This document shows, one piece after another, positions 16,790 to 23,834 of a stretch of DNA of 64,000 nt. A model generated the notes under the pieces. It ran no database searches. It was not told the DNA's origin and saw only the letters and a program-made list of their open reading frames with translations. Position 1 is the first letter of the stretch, and every line of letters starts with the position of its first letter. The DNA is from Nitrospira sp. (GTDB lineage Bacteria > Nitrospirota > Nitrospiria > Nitrospirales > UBA8639): assembly GCA_028819435.1 (NCBI GenBank), contig JAPPLK010000089.1:62001-126000 (forward strand). The letters are read 5' to 3'. Position numbers and translations under genes: made by a program.

Positions 16790-17046
16790 TCAGGAAAGTA
16801 GACCGTTTGAAGTCTTTTCCAAGGTTGCGGAACAACCGGCTTAGTCGACGGCGCGTGATTGTCAAATGGTCTCTACCACCTTTGCCCTCTTTACAAAGTG
16901 GCGGAAACAACAAGGGCCATGATATTACGCGACTATAAATGCCAAAAACAAAAAACCCTGTTCGCGCGCCCCCCTGCAGGTACGCCGCTCCCACGACGCC
17001 GGGTGCGACATCGGCGAGCACGAACACGGGGCGGAGCCCGAAACGG
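16790..17046. other. Intergenic stretch, no gene recognised
   Basis: It lies between the hsdS relic and the winged-helix gene. The ORFs on both strands are short and lack SD sites. The right half (16970-17046) is much more GC-rich than the left, so a composition boundary, perhaps a cargo junction, falls near 16960. Confidence 0.35.
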
Positions 17047-17835
17047 TCAGACGGCGGTGGCGCGCTCCGTGGGTGCGGTGCCGTCAGCGGGTTCGTGAAT
17101 GAAGAGAAAACAGTTCCGTAAATTCTTGATCGAGTCGGGTTTGAAGTCATGCCCGAGCGGGGTGATTTTGCCCGACGTCCGATTGTACTGGTAGTCGGGC
17201 CATTCCCGGGCCGCGAAGAGGGTCTGGTAGTGCACGAGGTCGGGTTCGCGGTCGAACAGATAGTACACGCCGCTGTAGTGTCGCTTGATCAGCGCCCGCG
17301 CGTGATTCATGAAGGACAGATAGATGCGCTTCTGTTCCTTCCGCCAGCGTTCATATTCCAAGGCCACCCAATAGTGCTTCGGGGAGTGCAGGAGGGCGTC
17401 CGGCTTTTCGTAGTGATCGGGTAACGCGATGTGTTTGTCCCAAATGACCTGGTCGTAGTGAGCGAGCCGCTTGAGCACGGCGCGTTGCACGGCCAGGTCG
17501 TGCATGATGTGCGCGTAGCGGTTCAAGCGGGAGGTTTGGGTTTGGGCGTGGGCCACGTCCCGGCCGGCGACCTGTAACAGGTCGACCCCGGCCTTGGCGA
17601 GCATGAGATACCGGGCCCGGCTGGTGTAGACGCTCTTGAATTCCTGGATCAGGTGCTGCTTGAGCAAGGAGCGGAAGAAGTCATACGAACTGCGGGTGGT
17701 CGCACCGAGGCGTCGGGCGAGCAGGTCGACCGAGGAGAATTGAAATTCCAGGAGCCAGTCGAGGACCAGGCGGCGTTTGTCGTCCCGGATGGCGCGGGTG
17801 TATGTAAGCGTCAGATCACGGTGTTCGATACGCAT
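17047..17835 (-). CDS. Winged-helix protein, Replic_Relax-like
   Basis: The 262-aa protein opens with a winged-helix-like segment (LVLDWLLEFQFSSVDLLARRLGATTRSSYDFFRSLLKQHLIQEF, about residues 22-70). A larger alpha/beta region follows with YAHIMHDLAVQ, PDALLH, WVALEYERWRKEQKRI and DREPDLVHYQ. This order resembles the replication-relaxation (Replic_Relax) family found on integrated and conjugative elements. It is much more GC-rich than the SIR2 gene beside it. With the AlpA and integrase genes it probably forms the element's own core. The family call is by eye only. Confidence 0.55.
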   Translation of the reverse strand: MRIEHRDLTLTYTRAIRDDKRRLVLDWLLEFQFSSVDLLARRLGATTRSSYDFFRSLLKQHLIQEFKSVYTSRARYLMLAKAGVDLLQVAGRDVAHAQTQTSRLNRYAHIMHDLAVQRAVLKRLAHYDQVIWDKHIALPDHYEKPDALLHSPKHYWVALEYERWRKEQKRIYLSFMNHARALIKRHYSGVYYLFDREPDLVHYQTLFAAREWPDYQYNRTSGKITPLGHDFKPDSIKNLRNCFLFIHEPADGTAPTERATAV

Positions 17836-18343
17836 GGGTTAACTTCCTTTCCAAGTATCGGCAAGACCGGCGGCCTGCTTTCAAGCGCGCGGCCCCGCCT
17901 TGTTCCCATTGACTTCCTCCGGGCACACGTCCTACCCTTTCCGCATAGGCAGGCGGTTGCGTTGTTCTGCCTAATCCCTGGTTAGGGGGGACCAGTGCTC
18001 GAACACTGGACCGCGTACTCGGTGCCCTTTCCCCGCTGACCATCGAGGCCTGGGGGGAGGTCACCAACCTCCCCTCAGCGCTGCCTTACGGCGTACTCCG
18101 AGATGCGTGCCTAACTGGCCGGCGACGCCGCGCTGACCAGCACCGGGATGGAAGGGTTACAGGCTTGCAAGGTCCTGCAGGTCAGGTTCGGACCAGAGCC
18201 CGGAATTGCGCCGCGGCCCGCGACGACCGTGGCTGTTCGGTATTTGGTCTATCGCCCCGAACTATGGGCGCGTCACGTGTCGGCGCATCTCCGACACCGG
18301 CCTACAACACAAGCCCGCGCACCCGGCAGGCCTCTGCGTCTGG
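17836..18343. other. GC-rich gap within the element core
   Basis: About 500 bp lie between the winged-helix and AlpA genes. The ORFs here lack SD sites and look like shadows of GC-rich DNA. Apart from the hairpin at 18054-18074 I see no feature. It could hold the leader of the winged-helix gene or an origin-like region. Confidence 0.35.
18054..18074. repeat. 8-bp-stem hairpin
   Basis: GGGGAGGT, a 5-base loop and ACCTCCCC form a perfect hairpin between the AlpA gene and the winged-helix gene. There is no T-run on either side, so it is not a classical terminator. It may act on the mRNA leader or as a protein-binding site. Confidence 0.4.
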
Positions 18344-18550
18344 TCAGGGTGCCGTCTCGCCATACGAACGCGGACGTGACTCGACATAGGCGCGAATGTC
18401 ACTCTCCCGCCATCGCACGGCGCGCTCAGAGACTTTCAACGGCACCGGAAAGGTACCCTCGCGCATTTTTCGGTACAGGGTGCTGCGGCTGAGACCCGTG
18501 CGTCGCTCAACCTCGCGGCGGGTCAGAAGCACGTCTTGATCGGTCGACAT
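18344..18550 (-). CDS. AlpA family regulator/excisionase
   Basis: This 68-aa protein starts at the ATG 6 nt after AAGGAGGTG; the upstream ATG of the track would sit on the SD itself. LLTRREVERRTGLSRSTLYRKMREGTFPVPLKVSERAVRWRESDIRAYVE is the classic MerR-like helix-turn-helix of AlpA. In P4-like elements these proteins activate integrase expression or promote excision. It lies about 220 bp upstream of, but oriented like, the intact integrase, which is at its 5' side. The small size and full motif make the call reliable. Confidence 0.9.
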   Translation of the reverse strand: MSTDQDVLLTRREVERRTGLSRSTLYRKMREGTFPVPLKVSERAVRWRESDIRAYVESRPRSYGETAP

Positions 18551-18734
18551 GGGCATCACCTCCTTTGTGGTGCGCGGAGGCTGCCACACTAGGCGAGGCG
18601 TGTCGTCCTTTTTATTTCGCTGTTTTAATGAGGATAAATCTCTCTTGTTCCAGGAGAATGCCGAAGTATCCGGGGCGTGCCGTTACAATTATTTTCCAGG
18701 TTGGCTCAGGACAGAGAGGTCGTGCCATGCCCCG

Positions 18735-18796
18735 CCCTGAACAGAAGCGGGGAGGAAGATCGTGGACGGATTAGCTATGGAGGGATACGACTTTGG
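18735..18796. repeat. Integrase-3'-end direct repeat, copy 2 (att-like)
   Basis: Matches 5649-5710 with two substitutions. It includes the last codons of the intact integrase and 36 bp beyond its stop. Together the two copies delimit a 13.1-kb segment with the decayed integrase at its left end and alpA at its right end. Confidence 0.6.
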
Positions 18797-19976
18797 TCCG
18801 GGGCGTGTGCAGCACGAAGTCGGCCCATCGTTGCATGAGGCGACGGCGCTTGTTCAACAAGTCTGATCGAGAGTAGGCTTGCTCGACTTGCGACCCGACG
18901 CGGTGAGCCAAACACAATTCCATGACCGCGTGATCGCTATTGGTCCGTTCACTGGCCCAGGTTCTAAACGTGCTCCGGAACCCATGCGCGACCGCTCGAT
19001 CGGCTAGGCCCGCTTGTTCGAGGACGCGGGACAAGACCGGTGCGGTGAGGGGCCGTCCTTTCCGTGCCGGCGAGGGAAAGATGAGCCCAGCGGCACCAGA
19101 CACCTGCTTGGCCCGTTTCAGGATCGTCAGGGCGGCATCGGAGAGGGGCACCCGATGTTCGGCCTTCATTTTCATTTTGCTGGCGGGGATGGTCCAGAGT
19201 TTGTTGCCCCAATCAATTTCTGACCACTCCGCGTTGCGGGCTTCCCCCGGACGCACCGCCGTCAAGATCAAGAAGTGCAGACAGAGCTTGGACGTGAGAG
19301 TAGCCGGACAGGCGTCAATCAATTCCAGGGCGTCGTGAACCTCTTGATAGGGAAGGCTCCGGCGGTGTTCTTTGACGACCGGCATACTGGGCAACGCCCC
19401 GTCCAAAACTTCCCCTGCCACGTTCTGCACAACGAACCCATGAGCAACACACCATTGCAGGATCATGCGGATGCGTTGCCGGAGCCGCTTGGCCTGTTGC
19501 GGGACGGACGTCCACAGAGGCGTGAGGAGCCGGAGCAGGTCTTGCCGGGTGATCTGGTCCACCGCCTTGTTGCCAAAGGCGGGGAAAGGATACTTCTCAA
19601 GCGGTTGGAGCCACACATCCGTATGTGGTCCCGCTTTCCAGCGTGGAAGATTTTCTTTGTAGTAGCGGGACGCCGCCTCTTTGAACGTCGGCATCGCGGC
19701 TTGTTTCCTCCTGGCCTCTTGCTTTTCCGCAACAGGGTTTCTCCCTTCTGAGAGGGCGACCCGATTGTCAAAGGCTTTCCGTCGAGCCGTCTCTAAACTG
19801 ACCACGGGCCACGCGCCAAGGCCAATGTTATGCGGCTGACCGTTGATGGTGAGGCGTTGCACCCAGGACAGGCGTCCGGAGGGCGAGACGTAGACATGCA
19901 GCGTATCGCCGTCTCCGTACATGCGTGACGGCTTGTTTCTCAAGCTCTTGATCTTCGCTACGGTGAGCTTCCCCAT
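18771..19976 (-). CDS. P4-type tyrosine integrase
   Basis: The 401-aa protein has the N-terminal DUF4102 arm-binding domain (LTVAKIKSLRNKPSRMYGDGDTLHVYV), a core-binding domain around 95-180 and a complete catalytic domain. Catalytic residues are Arg242 (AVRPGEA), a Lys near 269-271, His331 and Arg334 (HGFR), His358 (LAHRVG) and Tyr368 (AYSR). It should catalyse site-specific integration and excision of the island. Its 3' end lies in the 62-bp repeat shared with the decayed integrase. Its 5' leader holds three copies of an 8-bp motif, probably a control site. Confidence 0.95.
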   Translation of the reverse strand: MGKLTVAKIKSLRNKPSRMYGDGDTLHVYVSPSGRLSWVQRLTINGQPHNIGLGAWPVVSLETARRKAFDNRVALSEGRNPVAEKQEARRKQAAMPTFKEAASRYYKENLPRWKAGPHTDVWLQPLEKYPFPAFGNKAVDQITRQDLLRLLTPLWTSVPQQAKRLRQRIRMILQWCVAHGFVVQNVAGEVLDGALPSMPVVKEHRRSLPYQEVHDALELIDACPATLTSKLCLHFLILTAVRPGEARNAEWSEIDWGNKLWTIPASKMKMKAEHRVPLSDAALTILKRAKQVSGAAGLIFPSPARKGRPLTAPVLSRVLEQAGLADRAVAHGFRSTFRTWASERTNSDHAVMELCLAHRVGSQVEQAYSRSDLLNKRRRLMQRWADFVLHTPRTKVVSLHS

Positions 19977-20005
19977 GCTGTCATCTTGTCCCCTGTTGGT
20001 TAGAC

Positions 20006-20048
20006 GTTATACATTTTGTTATACATTTCTGTTAGGAGATTGTATAAC
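20006..20048. promoter_or_regulatory. Repeated GTTATACA motif in the integrase leader
   Basis: GTTATACATTT occurs twice in tandem (20006-20016 and 20018-20028). The inverted form TGTATAAC is at 20041-20048. The cluster sits 30-70 bp upstream of the integrase start on its 5' side. It could be an operator for AlpA or integrase autoregulation, or arm-type sites. Confidence 0.45.
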
Positions 20049-20114
20049 AGTAACATGGAACAGTAAAGACAATATTTCATGCTAAAACACTTATAAATAA
20101 AGGAGTTTATAAAT

Positions 20115-20852
20115 TTAGGCCGGAATGGAAGGGAACCCTAAGGAACTCATAAAATCGTCTCCTCCCAAAACTTCCCAGAACTTGATCTGATCCTGTTGGC
20201 TCAGGATGACTTCCCCCGCGTCCTGCCCACCGCTTCTTCCGGACCCGGACGTGACTTGCGCTTTATTGCGTCCCTCACCGGAGCGTTCCAAGCGGATGTA
20301 ATCCAGCGTAAACATACGTGTTTTCAGCCGGCGGACGACGATCAGCTCTCCATCTTTTTCCCAATAGTACCCCTGCGTATCCAGCAGCGCGGACATGGCT
20401 TTTTCGAGCGCAAGCCCCTGAAAGTCGACCGTCACCACGCCTTCGACGCCCGGCTCCACGACCATATTGAGCGTATTGGCGCGCGAGAACAGCCGCAGGG
20501 CGTCGACCAGCGGCATTTCCCTGGCCCGAAAACTGAACGCCCGGACAGGTTCGCCGTCCTTGAGAGGTCGTCCCGAAGTACTTCCAAGCGCCATTCGGTC
20601 TTCGAGAGAAAAGGGGACCGGCTTCGGGTCAGGACGTTCCCTGGGAGAAACCTCCACAGAAGGCATGGGAGGCTGGAAAGCTCTCGGTTTAGGGAATTCA
20701 CGTTTCAGCGGACTTGTTGATTGCATTGGACCGGACGTGCAACTTGCCGCCATAAAGGCCAGAAGAACGCTCAGGCCGACGATCTCCAATGGCTGCACCC
20801 CATCTCGTCTCCGGCCACGGGGACAGCGGAGCACCCTCATCGATACTTTCAT
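20115..20852 (-). pseudogene. Secretin (PilQ/MshL/GspD-like) N-terminal fragment
   Basis: A lipoprotein signal (LLAFMAASC) is followed by a Pro-rich linker and an STN/N0 domain: FSFRAREMPLVDALRLFSRANTLNMVVEPGVEGVVTVDFQGLALEKAMSALLDTQGYYWEKDGELIVV. FTLDYIRLERSG follows, then DQIKFWEVL, where the frame turns into unrelated residues and stops. The large C-terminal pore domain that defines secretins is absent, and the DNA continues into the integrase leader. The gene was probably cut by the island or a deletion at its edge. The start is uncertain; I use the Met at 20852, but 20867 and 20915 are possible. Confidence 0.75.
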
Positions 20853-20977
20853 CTCTTGATTGACCATGCTGTATGAAATGCCAAGAGACTCCCGATTTCC
20901 GCAGAGCACGCCCATAATTGAATTGATCAGTCTAATACACTCCTAATTCCCCCGTTTGTCAACCTTGTTTTCTTTTC

Positions 20978-21262
20978 CGTCATCCCCGACTCCGATCGGG
21001 AATCCAGGGGTTTTGCTTTTTCTGTTTGTGAGAAAAAAACTCTGGACCCTCGCGCCTGCCCTGAGCATAGCGGCAGCGAAGTCAAAGGGTAAGGGGAGGC
21101 TGAGCCAGGCATGCCCCCGCGAAAGCGGGGGTGAGGGTGTAAGGGCGACCGGCCGGTCGCCCCTACCAGAGAAACCCCCAACCCCCCTGCCCCCTTATCA
21201 GGGGGAAAGGGAGACAAGAGTTCTCCCGTCCCCCTGAGAAGGGGGATTGAGGGGGTTGCCTT
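20978..21262. repeat. Cluster of intergenic palindromic repeats
   Basis: Contains a CATCCCCGAC...CGGGAATCCAGGGG unit, a GGGCGACCGGCCGGTCGCCC palindrome near 21150 and CCCCCTGAGAAGGGGGATTG-type sequence. The same units recur in most gaps from 20 to 56 kb. There is no gene in this 390-bp gap. Confidence 0.7.
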
Positions 21263-21303
21263 ACAAAGGAGGGGAAAACAAATTGCGCATTGATCCGTCT
21301 GAG

Positions 21304-21852
21304 CTATTTTACGTCCACGCTCATAATGACGAATGCTTTATTCAGTTGGCTGCCCTGATGAGGTTCCACATAGGTCCCATCATAGTAATACCATTGGAGG
21401 GGTTTCATCTTTCCCAATTCACTGGGGTGACGGGGAAGTTTCGTGATATCCATGCCGCTTTCGATAAACTGGGCAGGATTGATGAAATACACGACGTCCT
21501 CATGGGTTTGTTCGGGTGTTTGCGAAAAATGGACCATGTTATGTTTGGTCACCGTTTCCAGCATGCACATTTCGCCACTGGCCTTGGTGGCATCAATGGG
21601 CACCATCTTCGACCCGGGAGCAATCATATTCGCAATCGCATTAATCTCCTTACGGGCTTTTCCTTCCAGCTTCAACACCGGCGCAAAGGCTTCGTTGGCG
21701 TCATTCTGCGAAGCGTCGGCACGAGCAACGGATGGTACGGCCGCCAGGATCGAGCCACAGACGCCAAGGATACCAATGACGAGAGACATTGATCGCCAGG
21801 ACTTCCTCATACCTTCCGCCAAAAAACCAGATTTGTGCTTGTTGTCTTTCAT
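21304..21852 (-). CDS. Secreted protein of unknown function, 182 aa
   Basis: An N-terminal hydrophobic segment ending in VPSVARA is a probable signal peptide after a basic start. The mature part (DASQNDANEAFAPVLKLEGKARKEINAIANMIAPG...) holds a conserved-looking core, MVHFSQTPEQTHEDVVYFINPAQFIESGMD, with one His-rich stretch. I recognise no family. The SD (GGAGGAAC) before the ATG is good, and a TTGACT -35-like box lies about 80 bp upstream. It is the last of a run of minus-strand genes that includes a cytochrome, so a redox or stress role is possible but unproven. Confidence 0.55.
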   Translation of the reverse strand: MKDNKHKSGFLAEGMRKSWRSMSLVIGILGVCGSILAAVPSVARADASQNDANEAFAPVLKLEGKARKEINAIANMIAPGSKMVPIDATKASGEMCMLETVTKHNMVHFSQTPEQTHEDVVYFINPAQFIESGMDITKLPRHPSELGKMKPLQWYYYDGTYVEPHQGSQLNKAFVIMSVDVK

Positions 21853-21960
21853 GATTGATGTTCCTCCGTTATAGGTTTGCCACCAAGATTATTCCTTGGA
21901 CGACCAAGCATGCAAAAGAGTACATCCCGCGAAAAAGCCAAGTCAATGCAAGCTCGTCGA

Positions 21961-22176
21961 TCAGCCGACTTTGTAGGCGCGTACGGGCAGTGATTCCGTC
22001 TCCAGCGTGGAAAGGTCAAGGCGCTTGGAAGCATGATCGATGTCGAAGCCCACAACGTCTCCGTTGGCGTCGAGATCGACGTTGAGCCCACCTACAACTT
22101 CGCGCGTCTCGGTACCCGGACCGGATTTGAGTTCCACATACAGGCTGTCGGTTTCGGGATAGTAGTGCAGTTTCAT
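21961..22176 (-). CDS. DUF2283 domain-containing protein (antitoxin-like)
   Basis: The 71-aa product (MKLHYYPETDSLYVELKSGPGTETREVVGGLNVDLDANGDVVGFDIDHASKRLDL) is a textbook DUF2283 protein. The ATG shares one base with the upstream gene's stop (TGATG) and has an SD, AGGAAGAG. DUF2283 genes are often the second gene of small two-gene modules that look like toxin-antitoxin pairs. The partner here is the coupled 82-aa gene. An antitoxin role is inference. Confidence 0.85.
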   Translation of the reverse strand: MKLHYYPETDSLYVELKSGPGTETREVVGGLNVDLDANGDVVGFDIDHASKRLDLSTLETESLPVRAYKVG

Positions 22177-22424
22177 CACTCTTCCTTTCGAAAACCCCGA
22201 TCAAAGAACGCATTGAGAATCGTCTCGCCATCATCCAGCGTAACGACTCGAAGAATACGGGATGTCTCTTCTCCCGGGAGAGTAACCTCGCCCCAAAAGC
22301 GGATACGACCGTCCGCTTGTTTTTCACGTCGAATGGGTGCAGCAATAATATTAACGCACCAGTGTGGGTTGATGTAAGGGCGTTTGCGTCGTACCTGCTC
22401 CTCGAAGTAGCGCGTCGTCTTCAT
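22176..22424 (-). CDS. Small protein partnered with DUF2283 (toxin-like)
   Basis: I start at MKTTRYFEEQVRRKRPYI, giving 82 aa. The family pattern is an N-terminal YFEEQVxRKRPYI, a short alpha region with WC, REKQADGRIRFWGEV and RVVTLDDGETILNAFFDRGF, all present. These proteins are regularly found just before DUF2283 genes, as here, and have the size and basic charge of RelE/BrnT-like toxins. The two genes overlap by one base. No catalytic residue can be assigned by eye. Confidence 0.65.
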   Translation of the reverse strand: MKTTRYFEEQVRRKRPYINPHWCVNIIAAPIRREKQADGRIRFWGEVTLPGEETSRILRVVTLDDGETILNAFFDRGFRKEE

Positions 22425-22478
22425 GCCGCTAACCACGTGCGTAGAGGAATTCACGTTGATTCATAGTACAACAACGCA

Positions 22479-22925
22479 TCACGTGCCGCCAAAGGCGCGC
22501 ACGTACAGGAGAACGTGCCAAGCCTCTTCTGCCGTCAATACAAGCGGAATGAACGAGGCCATATCCGTGCCCGGACTGCCGTTTTTCAAAATCCAGAACA
22601 GTTCGCCATCGGTCCGCGCAGCTTGCCATGCCTTGTCCGTGAAATTTCTCGGGAGCTTTCCTCGCAGGCCCGGAATGTTGCCCAGACCCTTCCCGTCCCG
22701 TCCATGACACGTCACGCAAAACCCTTTGCCATGAAAGATCTCCCTGCCGCGTTCAAGCCGTTCAGGCGTATCGGGAAACGGATTCTGCCACGTTCTGGCT
22801 TCTTCAATCCGGTCAGGCGGCACACGCGGCTTGAGCACCGCAGGGTCGGCACCCCAGGCCACCGAACCTCCCAACAGAAACGTGGCGAAGACGCAACTCA
22901 CCCCTCGTTTGCTTATCAACGACAT
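22479..22925 (-). CDS. Secreted class I c-type cytochrome
   Basis: A signal peptide (ending SVAWGA) leads to a mature domain of about 120 aa with one heme site, CVTCH at residues 70-74. It is followed by GRDGKGLGNIPGLRGKLPRNFTD. A candidate axial Met occurs in SPGTDMASF near residue 122, and the C-terminal helix EEAWHVLLYVRAF is typical of monoheme cytochrome c. It would carry electrons in the periplasm. It follows the DUF1264 gene by 82 bp in the same direction, so both may respond to the sigma-54 promoter upstream. Confidence 0.9.
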   Translation of the reverse strand: MSLISKRGVSCVFATFLLGGSVAWGADPAVLKPRVPPDRIEEARTWQNPFPDTPERLERGREIFHGKGFCVTCHGRDGKGLGNIPGLRGKLPRNFTDKAWQAARTDGELFWILKNGSPGTDMASFIPLVLTAEEAWHVLLYVRAFGGT

Positions 22926-23006
22926 CAGACCTCTCCTTCTCGTGAAGAAACGACGGTGGGAAAGGGCCGGTGCGGGCAGTCAACGTTCCCGCACCGGCAC
23001 AATGCA

Positions 23007-23522
23007 TTACTCGGTTCGGAATTTGTGACCGACCGAATTCGGAATCGTCACCGTTCCATCAGGTACTTTCTGACCCTCTTGCCAGAGATGATAGATGATA
23101 CCATCCGTTTGGGCGGCGACGGCGGCAATTTCCGCGACCTTGTCTTTATCATCAATGTCCAGAATGTGTACGCGACCAGTGGCGATTTCCACCTCATGGT
23201 CATGGAAGTTTCTGTTCCATTTGATGAGCGGAACTTCCTTGCGGGCCAGGTCCTTGGCCACGAAGTATTCCACCGCCACCAAGGGTGCCTTGGGGTCGGT
23301 GGAGGGAAAAAGCAGGCATTGGAGGATTTGATCGGAGATGCCCTTGCAATAGTGATGGAACGGACCACCAATCTGTCCGTCAGCCATCATGTGCGGGGCT
23401 TGGACGTGCAGGTCGAAGCCATCAGCCGGACCACCTTCGCTCATGGCCGGAGTGCCCATCAATACAACAAACAGACAACTGGCAAGCGCCATGAAACTCA
23501 TCGAGCGAATCGAATACAACAT
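23007..23522 (-). CDS. Secreted DUF1264 family protein
   Basis: This 171-aa protein has a signal peptide (ending TPAMSEG). It is followed by the strongly conserved DUF1264 core: HHYCKGISDQILQCLLF, PLVAVEYFVAKDLARKEVPLIKWNRNFHDHEVEIATGRVHILD. His and Cys residues in these stretches are typical of the family, whose function is unknown (plant members are oil-body-associated). The SD is strong (AAGGAGGTG). About 155 bp upstream is a near-consensus sigma-54 promoter. It is probably co-transcribed with the cytochrome c downstream. Confidence 0.85.
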   Translation of the reverse strand: MLYSIRSMSFMALASCLFVVLMGTPAMSEGGPADGFDLHVQAPHMMADGQIGGPFHHYCKGISDQILQCLLFPSTDPKAPLVAVEYFVAKDLARKEVPLIKWNRNFHDHEVEIATGRVHILDIDDKDKVAEIAAVAAQTDGIIYHLWQEGQKVPDGTVTIPNSVGHKFRTE

Positions 23523-23689
23523 TATTCACCTCCTTGCGATTAACTCCTTGCGGTTAAATGAATAAAGATCCATCCTCTACAAAGCGAGAAAACAACCATT
23601 CGTCTGCCAAAATATGCTTCTGATTGACTAAATGTACCAATGCTCCTTTGGGATGTCACCAAAATTCATTGGTTCACGTTATATGTTAG

Positions 23690-23705
23690 GCAAGACTTGT
23701 GCCAG
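23690..23705 (-). promoter_or_regulatory. Sigma-54 (RpoN) promoter
   Basis: On the minus strand TGGCACAAGTCTTGC fits the -24/-12 consensus TGGCAC-N5-TTGC exactly, with the invariant GG and GC in place. It points at the DUF1264-cytochrome c genes and leaves a leader of about 155 nt. The sigma-54 activator gene next to it is the natural partner. Confidence 0.8.
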
Positions 23706-23758
23706 CTTTCAATTTCGTGCTGGCAAAAAAATGTCACACTATTTCAGTATGTTGTGAC
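23700..23758. promoter_or_regulatory. Two inverted repeats upstream of the sigma-54 promoter
   Basis: TGCCAGC-N12-GCTGGCA (23700-23725) overlaps the -24 box, and GTCACA-N14-TGTGAC (23733-23758) lies just behind it. The second is placed where an activator could bind. The first, overlapping the promoter, would fit a repressor or a negative site. Confidence 0.5.
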
Positions 23759-23793
23759 TTGGTTTAATGGGAGGAACAAAAGAAGAGCTATGA

Positions 23794-23834
23794 CGTTAAC
23801 TCTATAACGTTAACATGACAAGTTAAGCGTTAAC
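23794..23834. repeat. Three CGTTAAC copies near the activator stop codon
   Basis: CGTTAAC occurs at 23794, 23808 and 23828, each containing the palindrome GTTAAC. They lie between the sigma-54 promoter region and the end of the activator gene. They could be additional regulator sites. Confidence 0.35.

Noticed and set aside
17816-18492. ORFs of 83-114 aa in the gap between the winged-helix and AlpA genes
   Set aside because: No SD sites, Arg/Pro-rich low-complexity composition and overlapping frames on both strands.
22515-23543. 342-aa plus-strand ORF
   Set aside because: It runs antisense through both the cytochrome c and DUF1264 genes, which have clear motifs and signal peptides.
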